DNA of 64,000 nt, taken from contig JACKDV010000004.1 of the NCBI GenBank assembly GCA_020633315.1, forward strand, positions 124,001 through 188,000, read 5' to 3'. A model generated the notes under the pieces. The model did not search any database and had not been told where the DNA came from. It was given only the letters and a program-made list of their open reading frames with translations. The position numbers and the translations under genes are program-made. This document shows, one piece after another, positions 29,391 to 40,337 of this stretch. This stretch comes from Myxococcales bacterium (GTDB lineage: Bacteria > Myxococcota_A > Polyangia > Nannocystales > Nannocystaceae). Within the stretch, counting starts at the first letter, position 1. The number at the start of each line of letters is the position of its first letter.

Positions 29391-30390
29391 CTACGGTCGC
29401 TTCACGGCTCGGGTGGAGGCGTGGGCCGCCACGGCCGCCACGGCCGGACCGCCCCACAAGATGTTGCCGCGGAAGCCGAAGTAGAACATCCCGCTGCTCA
29501 CCTCGCGATGCTCCTCGGGGATGTCCTCGCGCGCGAGCGGGCTGTCGTACTGGCCGCCGATCACCAGGGAGCCGAAGCCACCGAGGCCGAAGCCCACGTC
29601 GGCCGAGAAGCCCACCGCGCCCCGCTTCATGCGGAAGGCCTCGGGCATCACGTCGTTGCCGGCGCGGGTGGCCATGCGGAAGGCCAGCGCCGAGGTGACC
29701 TCGATGTGCGGGGCCCAGTGACCGCGGCCCAACCAGTACCGCATGTTGATCCCCAGGTTGCCCCACAGATCGCCGGTGTCGCTGAACACCACGCCCCCCT
29801 TGGGGCCCAAGCTCATCCGGGTGTAGCGGTTCTTGCCCTCGGTCTCGGTGAGCGCGGGCAGGCCGAGCCACACGTCGTACTGGGCGCGCGCGCTGTTCCA
29901 GCGATCGACCTCGCCGGTGTCCACCGCTCCCTGGCGAGCCCGGAAGGCGTAGGCGCCCATCGCCTGCAGCTCCACGGTGTTGCGACAGGTGGGATCGGCG
30001 ATGAGGCAGCGCCAGCGCGCCGGGGTCGGAGCGGGGGGGGACTCGGTCGCCACCCCGTAGCGCGCCCGCAGCTTGGCGAGATCGGCCTCGGTGTAGTAGG
30101 GCGGGCCCGAGCGCTCGGAGGCCACGCGCAGCTCCCCCGACTCGGTGGGCATGGGCGCGTTCTCGGGGGCGAGCTCGGGCTCGGGCTCGGCCGCGATCTC
30201 GCTCGGGCTCGGGCTCGGCCGCGATCTCCTCGGTGGGCTCGGCCGCGACCTCCTCGGCTGCGGGCTCGGCCGCGACCTCCTCGGTCGCGGGCTCGGCCGT
30301 GGGCGCGGTCGGTCGCTGGATGGGTGCCGCCGTCTCGGGAGCGGCGAGCACCGAGGCGAGCGCGAGGGCAGAGGCCAAGGCGGACGTCAC
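29391..30390 (-). pseudogene. Outer-membrane-like protein frameshifted by a 28-bp tandem duplication
   Basis: The 5' part, from a GTG overlapping the upstream stop (GTGA), encodes a signal peptide (MTSALASALALASVLA) and an Ala-Glu-Pro repeat linker. The 3' part, readable from ATG 30152, encodes about 250 residues with beta-rich, Gly-rich strands (FSADVGFGLGGFGSLVIGG, MFYFGFRGN). The two are in different frames. A perfect 28-bp tandem duplication (30173-30200 and 30201-30228) lies at the junction; removing one copy restores one uninterrupted 323-codon frame. It is therefore either a recently broken gene, a slippage-switched gene, or a sequencing error. The family is unknown; a surface or outer-membrane location is likely. 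Confidence 0.82.
30173..30228. repeat. Perfect 28-bp tandem duplication inside a coding frame
   Basis: Two adjacent identical 28-base copies (30173-30200, 30201-30228), each with internal CTCGGG hexanucleotide repeats. As 28 is not divisible by three, the extra copy shifts the frame of the surrounding gene. On the coding strand the copies encode Glu-Ile-Ala-Ala-Glu-Pro-Glu-Pro-Glu plus one base. Confidence 0.97.
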
Positions 30391-31181
30391 AGCGCACCTC
30401 CCAGGGCCGCACCGAGCACGGCGAGCGCGATGAGGGGAGCCGCCGCGACCCCGTGGGCACGGAAGCCCAGCGCCACCCGGGTGTCGCGATCGAGGAAGTC
30501 ACCCGAGGCGTAGACCGCCCCCCAGCCGCCCCAGCCGAAGGCGACCTCGGCGTGGGTGCCGACGAGCGGCACCCCGCTGGTGAGCACCGGGCTGCGGACG
30601 CCGCCCAGCGTGAAGTCGATGTGCATCGCGTGGGGTCGCTGCCCCAGCCACACCTGGTTGACGAGCCCGAAGCGCGCCGCGGGAGTGCGCTCGGTCTCGC
30701 TCTGCTCGAGCCCCTCGTCGCCGGCCTGCACGGTGAGCGCCCCGGTGCCGAGCGTCCAGCTCCCCACCACGCCCACGCCCCACGGGTGCCAGGCCTTGCG
30801 CCGGAACATCAGCGGGCGGATCACCAGGCCGCCGCGGAAGCCGAAGTGGGCGTAGGGCATGTCGGGGCCCTTGTTGCTCGCCGGGGCCCGCAGGCCCGCG
30901 GCCACGGTGGCATCGGCCAGGATGGACGCCTTGCAGTGCGAGCCATCGACGAAGCAAAAGGCCCCGTTGCCCACGCTGAGCACCGGAGCCTTGCGCTTGC
31001 GCGCCGTGGTGGCGAAGGCGGTGTCCGACGGTGCCTCGGCCTCGAAGAACGGGCCGTAGTCGGAGTCCTCGTCCTCGGCCTTGGCCACGACCTCGACCTC
31101 GGGCGCGGCCTCGGCCGTGAGCGGGGCCGCGTCGGCCTCGGGCGCCGCCAGGAGCAGGAGTGGAGCGAGCAGGGAGGTCAC
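30387..31181 (-). CDS. Exported surface protein of unknown function
   Basis: A 264-residue protein if translated from GTG 31181, which gives VTSLLAPLLLLAAPEADA as signal peptide. An acidic linker (about 25-50) precedes a beta-rich domain with aromatic and Gly-rich strands (AHFGFRGGLVIRPLMF, VAFGWGGWGAVYASGDF). The C-terminus ends in a hydrophobic stretch. The HFGFRG motif recalls FYFGFRGN in the downstream broken gene, so the two may be distant relatives. Its stop overlaps the downstream GTG by four bases, indicating translational coupling. The start is not supported by a strong ribosome-binding site. Confidence 0.7.
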   Translation of the reverse strand: MTSLLAPLLLLAAPEADAAPLTAEAAPEVEVVAKAEDEDSDYGPFFEAEAPSDTAFATTARKRKAPVLSVGNGAFCFVDGSHCKASILADATVAAGLRAPASNKGPDMPYAHFGFRGGLVIRPLMFRRKAWHPWGVGVVGSWTLGTGALTVQAGDEGLEQSETERTPAARFGLVNQVWLGQRPHAMHIDFTLGGVRSPVLTSGVPLVGTHAEVAFGWGGWGAVYASGDFLDRDTRVALGFRAHGVAAAPLIALAVLGAALGGAL

Positions 31182-31630
31182 GATGAGCCGTTGGGACGGG
31201 GGTATCGAGATGCCAGGGTACACCAGGGGCACCACCCCCTGCCCTGGGTCGAGCTCGGCGAAGGTGGCGCCGCGCCGGGCGGGTACGAACGATCCCGCCA
31301 GCGCGACCAACGGGGATGATCGGTCCCGCTTACGCCTGCTCGCGATGGGAAAGCCGGCCCCTGTCGGCCCGCTCCAGCGCGACCCCATCGAGCCCGAAGC
31401 GGGAGACCACCAGCACCGTTCTCATTGCCAAGATTTTGAAAGCTGTGTTTCTTTTATTACTTGACTGATTATCACCAATATGGGATTCGTTGGTCCGAAG
31501 CTACGACGAGAATCCCTCAGGGCCGAGCCGACCAGCAGCGCCCCGCTCGTCTAGCGATCTCCCCACCGACGTGAGCTCGTCGGTCACCGGCGACACCGGG
31601 CGCTGCCGTGACCACGGCATCCCGCTCGCC
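31182..31630. other. 449-bp divergent intergenic region with an AT-rich core
   Basis: Separates the minus-strand surface-protein operon from the plus-strand lipoprotein array. The flanks are GC-rich and hold only extensions of neighbouring frames. The centre (about 31425-31490) is conspicuously AT-rich. No convincing small gene was seen. Confidence 0.65.
31425..31490. promoter_or_regulatory. AT-rich putative divergent promoter core
   Basis: About 65 bp rich in A/T within very GC-rich DNA, including TTTTGAAAG, TTTCTTTTATTACTTGACTG and ATTATCACCAATATGG. On the plus strand TTGACT (31461-31466) fits a -35 element but no good -10 follows at 16-18 bp. On the minus strand TTGGTG and TAAAAG are 16 bp apart and could serve the surface-protein operon. 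Position and composition support a promoter or regulator-binding region; exact elements are uncertain. Confidence 0.5.
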
Positions 31631-32509
31631 ATGAGACGCGTCCCCCTCCCCCTCGTGCTCCTGCTCGCCTGTAGCTCCGACACGGTCGCCGTCGATGGCA
31701 GCACGACGGGCTCGGCGTCCAGCGACGACGCCACCGCCACGCCCGCCACCGCATCGGCCAGCACCAGTCCCTCGACCAGCACGAGCGGCACCGACGAGAC
31801 CACGGAGGATCCATTCGGTGGCTTCGTCGATGACGACCTCGATGCCGGCAGCTCGTGGGCCGAGTGCAGCATCTACGCGCAGGACTGCCCCCCGGGCCTC
31901 CGGTGCGTGCCCTATTCGGTGGACGGTGGCGTGTGGAACACCTGGGGATGCTTCCCCACCTCCAACGATCCCGTCGGCCCCGGTGAGCCCTGCATGGCTC
32001 AGGGCAACGGAACGAGCGGCATCGACGACTGTGCCATCGGCTCGATGTGCTGGAACGTCGACCCGGAGACCCATGAAGGAACGTGCGTGACCTTCTGCAT
32101 CGGAGGCAACGACGCTCCCTACTGCGAGGATCCCGACCAACACTGTGCCATCGCTGGGGATGGGGTCATCGTCTTGTGTCTTCCGAGGTGCCACCCCTTG
32201 GAGGACGACTGCCCCGAGGGTCAGGGCTGCTATCCGATCAACGAGGACTTCCAGTGCGCCCCCGATGCTTCGGGGGAGCTGGGCGCGAGCGGTGATCCCT
32301 GCGAGTACCTCAACGGCTGCAGCCCCTCGACCTTCTGCGCCGCGGCCGAAGCCGTGCCCGAGTGCGCCGGCTCGATCGGCTGCTGCTCCTCGTTCTGCAC
32401 CATCGGCGACGACTCGGCCTGCCTGCCCAGCCAGACCTGCCAGCCATGGTTCGAGCCCGGCAACGCTCCGCCGGGCTTCGACGACATCGGTGGCTGTGCG
32501 CTGCCCTGA
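31631..32509 (+). CDS. Cys-rich lipoprotein, copy 1 of a four-gene tandem array
   Basis: A 292-residue lipoprotein. MRRVPLPLVLLLAC is a very short signal peptide with its lipobox Cys at residue 14. A Ser/Thr/Ala/Asp-rich linker (about 15-65) precedes a Cys-rich domain with regularly spaced Cys residues (QDCPPGLRC, GEPC, DDCAIGSMCW, CHPLEDDCPEGQGCYP). Near the C-terminus is GSIGCCSSFCTIGDDSAC and then QTCQPWF. The Cys pattern implies many disulfides in an extracellular domain. Similar proteins are common in Nannocystaceae-type myxobacteria but have no known function. It is the first gene after the AT-rich intergenic region. Confidence 0.85.
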   Translation: MRRVPLPLVLLLACSSDTVAVDGSTTGSASSDDATATPATASASTSPSTSTSGTDETTEDPFGGFVDDDLDAGSSWAECSIYAQDCPPGLRCVPYSVDGGVWNTWGCFPTSNDPVGPGEPCMAQGNGTSGIDDCAIGSMCWNVDPETHEGTCVTFCIGGNDAPYCEDPDQHCAIAGDGVIVLCLPRCHPLEDDCPEGQGCYPINEDFQCAPDASGELGASGDPCEYLNGCSPSTFCAAAEAVPECAGSIGCCSSFCTIGDDSACLPSQTCQPWFEPGNAPPGFDDIGGCALP

Positions 32510-32523
32510 CCATGCCGTCCGCC

Positions 32524-33390
32524 ATGAGACGCGTCACCCTGCCCCTGGTCTCGCTCTTGCTCGCCTGCGGCCCCGACACGGTTGCCGACGACGGTGGCGC
32601 GACGACCTCGGCGTCCACCGGCAGCACCACCGCCGACTCGACCTCACCGAGCACGGGCGCCGTCGCCTCGACCAGCACCAGCAGCACCGACGAGACCACC
32701 GACGACCCATCCGCTGGCTTCATCGGCAGCTCCGACGTCGGCCCGGGTAGTGCGTGCAACCCATACGTCGACGGATGCCCCATCGGGTTCAAGTGCCGAC
32801 ACATCGGCCCCTCGTACTTCGGTGGAGTACGCTGCGTCCCGGTCGTGGACGATCCGGTGCCGGTCGGCGAGCCCTGCATGTCGCTCGACGGTAGCGACAA
32901 CACCAACGACGACTGCGAGCGCGGTGCGATCTGCATCACCGGGACGTGCCGGTCGTACTGCACCTCGGCCCCTCCATTCCCCAACGAGTACGACCTCATG
33001 TGCGAGGACCCGAACACCTGGTGCGACCGGACCGCAGGAGGCAACGCCCTGGCCGTGTGCATCCCCTCGTGCCACCCGCTGCAGGGCGACTGCCCGGCAG
33101 ACGAAGGATGCTATCCGGTCGCCGACGGTTTCCAGTGCGCACTCGATGCATCGGGTGGGGTGGGCACGGCCGGTGATCGCTGCGAGCTCATCAACGACTG
33201 CGCCCAAGGCACCTTCTGCACCTTTGGTGATGTGGTGCCCGACTGTGCCGGCTCGATCGGCTGCTGCTCTTCGTTCTGCACCATCGGCGACGACTCGCCC
33301 TGCTTGCCGGGGCAGGTCTGCCAGCCCTGGTTCGAGCGCGGCGAGGCTCCGCCAAGCTACGAAGACGTCGGCGCCTGCATGCTGCCGTGA
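32524..33390 (+). CDS. Cys-rich lipoprotein, copy 2 of tandem array
   Basis: A 288-residue paralogue of the preceding protein, starting 14 bp after its stop. Signal peptide MRRVTLPLVSLLLAC, then CGPDTVADDGG and a Ser/Thr linker. The Cys-rich domain is the most divergent of the four in its first half (NPYVDGCPIGFKCRHIGP; GAICITGTCRSYC). The C-terminal block GSIGCCSSFCTIGDDSPC and QVCQPWFERG is conserved. The window between signal peptide and Cys-rich domain varies most, as expected for a flexible spacer. Function unknown. Confidence 0.84.
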   Translation: MRRVTLPLVSLLLACGPDTVADDGGATTSASTGSTTADSTSPSTGAVASTSTSSTDETTDDPSAGFIGSSDVGPGSACNPYVDGCPIGFKCRHIGPSYFGGVRCVPVVDDPVPVGEPCMSLDGSDNTNDDCERGAICITGTCRSYCTSAPPFPNEYDLMCEDPNTWCDRTAGGNALAVCIPSCHPLQGDCPADEGCYPVADGFQCALDASGGVGTAGDRCELINDCAQGTFCTFGDVVPDCAGSIGCCSSFCTIGDDSPCLPGQVCQPWFERGEAPPSYEDVGACMLP

Positions 33391-33404
33391 CCCCGACCTC
33401 TGGT

Positions 33405-34286
33405 ATGAGACGCATCACCCTCTCCCTCATCTCGCTGCTGCTCGCCTGCGGCCCCGACACGGTCACCGCCGACGGTGGCTCGGCCGGCTCGACCTCCGAC
33501 GATGGCACCACCGCCGCGTCTCCGAGCGCCTCGACCAGCGCCAGCGCGGGCACCTCGACCAGCACCGACGGCGCCGACGAGACCAGCCCGACCTCGGCGG
33601 CCTTCGTCGACGACCCCGACCTCGGCCAGGGATCCTCCTGCGAGATGCTCGCCCAAGACTGCCCCGCGGGGCTCAAGTGCATGCCCTACGCCGCCAGCGG
33701 CGGCAGCTCGTGGGACACGACCAGGTGCTTCCCCGTCGTCGAGGACCCTGCACAACCCGGTGAGCCCTGCACCGTCGAGGGCAGCAACGTCTCCGGCATC
33801 GACACCTGCGCCATCGGATCGATGTGCTTCTACGTCGACCACGACACGCTCGAGGGAATCTGCGTCGAGTTCTGTTTGGGTGACTACGTCTCCCCGTACT
33901 GCGAAGATCCGGGCACCCACTGTGTCGTCTTCTCTGACGGCTTGCCGACCGTGTGCCTCCCGACATGCCACCCCCTGGAGGACGACTGCCCCGAAGGCCA
34001 GAGCTGCTACTCGGCGCTCGACTCGTTCGAGTGCTACCCCGAGGTCTCCCGTGAAACGGGGGCGATCGGTGAAGCCTGCGAGCACCTCAACGGCTGCGAC
34101 CCCACGACCTTCTGCGCCGCAGCCGAATCCGTCCCCGAGTGCGCCGGCTCGATCGGCTGCTGCTCTTCGTTCTGCACCATCGGCGACGACTCGGCCTGCC
34201 TGCCGGGCCAGACTTGCCAGCCATGGTTCGAGCCCGGCACCGCTCCCACGGGCTTCGACGAGCTCGGCGCCTGTGCGCTGCCCTGA
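33405..34286 (+). CDS. Cys-rich lipoprotein, copy 3 of tandem array
   Basis: A 293-residue paralogue. ATG at 33405 gives MRRITLSLISLLLAC, matching the starts of the other copies; an in-frame GTG at 33387 overlapping the previous stop is less likely. The mature N-terminus CGPDTVTADGGSAGSTS is identical to that of copy 4. The Cys-rich domain (QDCPAGLKCMPY, GSMCFYVD, CHPLEDDCPEGQSCY) follows copy 1 closely. The C-terminal GSIGCCSSFC block is nearly identical to copy 1 at DNA level, which suggests recent duplication or gene conversion. Confidence 0.84.
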   Translation: MRRITLSLISLLLACGPDTVTADGGSAGSTSDDGTTAASPSASTSASAGTSTSTDGADETSPTSAAFVDDPDLGQGSSCEMLAQDCPAGLKCMPYAASGGSSWDTTRCFPVVEDPAQPGEPCTVEGSNVSGIDTCAIGSMCFYVDHDTLEGICVEFCLGDYVSPYCEDPGTHCVVFSDGLPTVCLPTCHPLEDDCPEGQSCYSALDSFECYPEVSRETGAIGEACEHLNGCDPTTFCAAAESVPECAGSIGCCSSFCTIGDDSACLPGQTCQPWFEPGTAPTGFDELGACALP

Positions 34287-34310
34287 CCATTGGCGCCCCC
34301 CACATCCGCC

Positions 34311-35195
34311 ATGAGACGCACCCTGCCCTTCCTCGCAGCGCTGCTGCTCGCCTGCGGCCCCGACACCGTCACCGCCGACGGGGGCTCGGCCGGCTCGACC
34401 TCCATCGAGCCCACCACCTCCGACTCGAGCTCGACGAGCCCGAGCACCGGCAGCTCGGGCCATGCCGACGAGAGCACCGACGATCCGGGCGTGGCCTTCA
34501 TCGGTCCCGTCGACCTCGGCCCCGGCGAGGAGTGCGACGTCTTCGTCCAGAACTGCCCTCCGGGCTTCAAGTGCAACCCGTACAGCGCGAACGGGAGTGG
34601 TGTGTGGGATGCCGCGGGATGCTTCCCCGTCGTCGAGGATCCGGCCGCTCCCGGTGAGCCCTGCACGGTCGAGGGAGGTGCCTCCAGTGGCATCGACACC
34701 TGCGAGCTCGGCTCGATGTGCTGGGACGTCGACCCGAAGACCAACGAGGGCGAGTGCATCCGAATGTGCACCGGAGACGTGCACTCTCGCACTTGCGATG
34801 CCCCCGACGAGTACTGCCACTTCCTCAACGACACGCCGGTCTACGTGTGCATCCCGATCTGCCACCCACTACTCGACGAGTGCGACGAGGGGCTCGGGTG
34901 CTATCCGCACGAGTACTTCGGTGTGCCCCATTCCGAGTGCATTCCGGACGCTTCGGGCCCCGACATGGGTGCGCCCGGGGACCCTTGCGAGCTCGTCAAT
35001 GAGTGCGATCCCGGTGCCTTCTGCGCCGTCGCCGAGGCCGTGCCCGAGTGCATGGACGCCATCGGCTGCTGCTCCTCGTACTGCTCCGTCGGTGACGACG
35101 CTCCCTGCCTGCCAGGGCAAGTGTGCCAGCCGCAGTCCGAGCCCGAAGACACCCTCCCGATCTACGAGGGCCTCGGTACCTGCGTGCTGCCGTGA
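34311..35195 (+). CDS. Cys-rich lipoprotein, copy 4 of tandem array
   Basis: A 294-residue paralogue. Signal peptide MRRTLPFLAALLLAC with lipobox, then the same CGPDTVTADGGSAGSTS as copy 3. The Cys-rich domain keeps the shared spacing (QNCPPGFKCNPY, GSMCWDVDPKTNEGEC, CHPLLDECDEGLGC), but the C-terminal block has diverged to AIGCCSSYCSVGDDAPC. The last 34 bp overlap, tail to tail, with the 3' end of the AmpG-like gene on the other strand. Function unknown. Confidence 0.84.
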   Translation: MRRTLPFLAALLLACGPDTVTADGGSAGSTSIEPTTSDSSSTSPSTGSSGHADESTDDPGVAFIGPVDLGPGEECDVFVQNCPPGFKCNPYSANGSGVWDAAGCFPVVEDPAAPGEPCTVEGGASSGIDTCELGSMCWDVDPKTNEGECIRMCTGDVHSRTCDAPDEYCHFLNDTPVYVCIPICHPLLDECDEGLGCYPHEYFGVPHSECIPDASGPDMGAPGDPCELVNECDPGAFCAVAEAVPECMDAIGCCSSYCSVGDDAPCLPGQVCQPQSEPEDTLPIYEGLGTCVLP

Positions 35196-36709
35196 GCCCC
35201 TCCGCCGCGGCCGGCTCGTCGGTCGAGGTGCGGCACCACGAAGACCAGCGCCATGCTCGGCAGCGTGGCCGCGAAGGTCATGGCGAAGTAGGGCCCGTAG
35301 CCCATCACCTCGGCCAGGGCTCCGCTGGCCACCCCCGCCAGGGTGAAGCCCACGCTCATCAGCGCGGTGAGCAGGGCCATGTGCGCGGCCTTGTGCTCGG
35401 GGTCGCAGCAGCGCATGAGGTAGACCATGAACACCGCGGTGCCCAGGCCCGCGCCGAAGTGCTCCACGGTGATCACCACCGTGATCACGCCGATGCCGAT
35501 CTCACCGGGCTGGGGCCACAGGGCCAGGCCGGCGTAGAGCAGGTTGAGCACGTTCTGCGCGAGCAGGAACGGCCAGATCCACCGCCGCAGCCCGTGCTTG
35601 GCGATGAGGGCCCCGCCCAGCAGGGTGGCCGCGAAGGTGGCGATCATCCCCACCGTGCCGTTGGCGATGCCGTAGGCATCCAGGCCCAGGCCGAGCTCGC
35701 GGTGCAGGAAGGGCCAGCGCATCTTCTGGAGGAACGACTCGCCGGTGCGGAACAGGAGCACGAAGGCGAGCAGCGCCCCCACCCGCGGCTGCTCGAGGAA
35801 CACCACGAAGCTGCGCGCGTACTCGGAGTCGTGGCCGTCGAGCCAGCGGCGCACCGGGCCGAGCGCGGCCAGCAGCAGCAGCACCGTGAGCAGCAGGCCC
35901 AGGCCGATCCAGCCGGGCAGCGACATCGCGCCCAGCCCCGGGATCGAGGCCATCGCGGCCGCCACCGCCTCGGGCACGCCCCACCACTGCCGTCCATGCG
36001 CCCACAGGCCCAGGCCGATCAACGCGAGCACGGGCAGCAGCACCCGCGGCCCGAGCAGCCGCCGCAGCAGCTCGGCCGCCGGGCGTCGCCGCTGCTCCGG
36101 GGCGGGCAGCGAGACCGCGTGGTAGAGGGTGAGCGCGATCATGATGGCCAGCGACATCAGCCACGCCACCCGCCAGCCCAGGCGATCGGCGAGCACCAGC
36201 AGCGGTCCGTTGACCGCGAGCATGGCCAGGCGATACGCCGCCGCGCGATAGCCCACGTAGCGGCTCTGTCCCTCCTCGTCGAGGCCCTCGAGGTAGAAGC
36301 CGTCGACCGCGATGTCGTGGGTGGCCGAGAGGATCGCGATCACCACGAACACGGCCGCGACCACCGACAGCGGCGCACCCACGCCGCCCACCACGGTGAG
36401 CACGGCGAGCAGGATGCACAGCACCACCTCGGTAGCCAGCAGCCACCGCCGCTTGCTCTCGTACTGATCGACGAAGGGCCCCCACAAGAACTTGAGGTTC
36501 CACGGCAGGTGCAGGACGGTGGTGAGCCCCAGGTTGCTCAGGCTCATCCCCATCACCGTGAACAGGGCGTCGGCGGCCGAGTTGACGATGGTGTACGGAA
36601 GGCCCTCGGCGAAGTAGGTGGTGGTGACCCAGCCCCACGGGCGCCGCCACACGGGCACCGCGTCGCGGCCCTCGACGAGCGCGGACGGTGGATCGGGCAG
36701 CGAGGGCAC
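35162..36709 (-). CDS. AmpG-like MFS permease
   Basis: A 515-residue integral membrane protein with about 12-14 hydrophobic segments. The opening YFAEGLPYTIVNSAADALF, HLPWNLKFLWGPFVDQ and ATHDIAVDGFYLE match the AmpG/acetyl-CoA-transporter branch of the major facilitator superfamily. AmpG imports anhydro-muropeptides for peptidoglycan recycling; that substrate is inference here. Translation opens at GTG 36709. Its 3' end overlaps the last lipoprotein gene on the opposite strand. A hybrid kinase gene lies 56 bp downstream of nothing else on this side: it is the next gene upstream-to-right on the same strand, so co-transcription from it is possible. Confidence 0.85.
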   Translation of the reverse strand: MPSLPDPPSALVEGRDAVPVWRRPWGWVTTTYFAEGLPYTIVNSAADALFTVMGMSLSNLGLTTVLHLPWNLKFLWGPFVDQYESKRRWLLATEVVLCILLAVLTVVGGVGAPLSVVAAVFVVIAILSATHDIAVDGFYLEGLDEEGQSRYVGYRAAAYRLAMLAVNGPLLVLADRLGWRVAWLMSLAIMIALTLYHAVSLPAPEQRRRPAAELLRRLLGPRVLLPVLALIGLGLWAHGRQWWGVPEAVAAAMASIPGLGAMSLPGWIGLGLLLTVLLLLAALGPVRRWLDGHDSEYARSFVVFLEQPRVGALLAFVLLFRTGESFLQKMRWPFLHRELGLGLDAYGIANGTVGMIATFAATLLGGALIAKHGLRRWIWPFLLAQNVLNLLYAGLALWPQPGEIGIGVITVVITVEHFGAGLGTAVFMVYLMRCCDPEHKAAHMALLTALMSVGFTLAGVASGALAEVMGYGPYFAMTFAATLPSMALVFVVPHLDRRAGRGGGAHGSTQVPRPS

Positions 36710-36765
36710 GCCGGGGCATCATGCCCGATGCCCGCCGCCCACCAAGAAACCCGCGGGGCCCGGGG

Positions 36766-38904
<2,139 letters not shown>

Positions 38905-38928
38905 GGGCGGACCAGCTTACTCGAGGGC

Positions 38929-40236
38929 TCAGCCCCATGCTCGCAGGACGTGGGTCCAGCCGAGCGACGCCGAGAGCACCGCGAGCGCAACCAGGGCCGC
39001 CGCGATCCATCGGGCGCGCCCCTGCGCCCCGCTCCATCGCTGCCACGCCAGGCCCAGGCCCACCGCCAGCACGGGCATGAGCGGCACCAGGTAGCGGTGG
39101 TCCTCGCCGGCGCCGCCGGTGGGCGTGCGGTGACACGCCAGCAGCACGATCCACGGCAGCGCGCCCCAAAGCCAGCGCCGCGCCCCGCGATCGACGGCCA
39201 GCCCCGCCACGCCCACCAGCATCACGGGCGCGAGCACCAGCACTCCCGCGCCCTGGCCCGCGCCCCACTGCGACCACAGCCCCACCAGCGGGTTGCCCGA
39301 GAAGGTGGTCACGCGCTCGCGGGCGAACTCGAAGTTGGCGTGGTGGTCGTAGCCGATGCTGAGCGCGGAGCCGAAGGCCGCGTGGTGATAGGCGGCGGTC
39401 GCCGCCACGATGGGAGCCGCGCCCAGCACCAGCCAGGGCAGCACCGCCGGCCAGCGTCGCGGCGGCACCGAGGCCGCGCCCAGGCCCAGCACCAGCAGCC
39501 CCACCAGGTAGTCCGCCGACGCGGCCCAGCCCGCGGCCAGGCCCGCGGCCAGCAGCGCGCCGCGACGCAGCGCCGGCCACTGCCCGCCCTCGTCGGGCCG
39601 ACCCGCGCCCACCTCCAGTCCCAGCACGGCCCAGATCGCCAGCGCGCCCGCGCTCACGTGCGAGAACAACACGGTCGAGTACGGCCCCCACAGCGAGGCC
39701 CCGCCCAGGGCGAGCAGCGCGAAGATCCGACCGCCCCACCCCACCCCGCGGCGACGCAGCAGCAGCCCCACGCCCACCAGCCCCCCGATCCCCACCGCGG
39801 CGCAGTGCAGCGCCAGCAGCAGCGCCGTGCCCTGCAGCGCCAGCAATGGAGGCGCCCGCCGGCCGTGTCGCTGGGCTCGGATCGCGTAGGTCTCGGCGTA
39901 GCGCGGAGCCGCCGGCTGCACCATCAGCTCCTGCGTCTCGAGGCTGGTGCGCAGCAGCAGCGGATCGAGGCGGGCCCCCAGCCACACCGCCGGCGCTGCG
40001 AGCAGGGCGGTGCCCGGCGGTCGATCGCTGTAGTCCTCGCCGTCGCGGCGCGATCGATCGACCCACAGGGTCAGCGCCACCTCGTCGCCCAGCCGCGGAT
40101 CACCACGCAGCAGCGCCCGCGCCAGCGCGAGGTGGCTGCCGTCGTTGCTGCTGACCAGCCCCGGCGCGGCCCACAGCCACAGCACCCCCAGCAGACCGAG
40201 GCACAGCCCCAGGATCCGCCGCGAGCCCTCCACCAC
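38929..40236 (-). CDS. Polytopic membrane protein, GT-C / glycosyltransferase-39-like
   Basis: A 435-residue protein with about ten hydrophobic helices. The first loop carries SNDGSHLALARALL and DRPPGTALLAAPA, matching the acidic first loop of GT-C glycosyltransferases that use polyprenyl-phosphate sugars (the Asp would be the catalytic base). A long, less hydrophobic loop with HHANFEFARERVTTF and a C-terminal loop with EDHRYLVPLMPV fit the same family. The sugar and acceptor are unknown. It starts at GTG, 24 bp before the hybrid kinase gene, and diverges from mlaF across about 100 bp. Confidence 0.72.
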   Translation of the reverse strand: MVEGSRRILGLCLGLLGVLWLWAAPGLVSSNDGSHLALARALLRGDPRLGDEVALTLWVDRSRRDGEDYSDRPPGTALLAAPAVWLGARLDPLLLRTSLETQELMVQPAAPRYAETYAIRAQRHGRRAPPLLALQGTALLLALHCAAVGIGGLVGVGLLLRRRGVGWGGRIFALLALGGASLWGPYSTVLFSHVSAGALAIWAVLGLEVGAGRPDEGGQWPALRRGALLAAGLAAGWAASADYLVGLLVLGLGAASVPPRRWPAVLPWLVLGAAPIVAATAAYHHAAFGSALSIGYDHHANFEFARERVTTFSGNPLVGLWSQWGAGQGAGVLVLAPVMLVGVAGLAVDRGARRWLWGALPWIVLLACHRTPTGGAGEDHRYLVPLMPVLAVGLGLAWQRWSGAQGRARWIAAALVALAVLSASLGWTHVLRAWG

Positions 40237-40337
40237 CGGGCCACGGTAGCCGAAAACCCCGGGTCGTCGGAAGCGCCGGGGCCCGCGAGCAGCCGGAGCG
40301 ATCGATCCCGCTCGATTCTGCGGTATGGTCCCAGACC

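Noticed and set aside
25619..29698. 1359-codon plus-strand open frame
   Set aside because: It lies antisense to icmF, which has clear domain motifs throughout. The translation is His/Gly/Val-rich low complexity, the usual shadow of high-GC coding DNA.
29206..30390. 394-codon frame continuing past the duplication
   Set aside because: Beyond the 28-bp duplication this frame becomes Arg/Gly/Pro-rich nonsense, while the other frame shows coherent beta-strand sequence.
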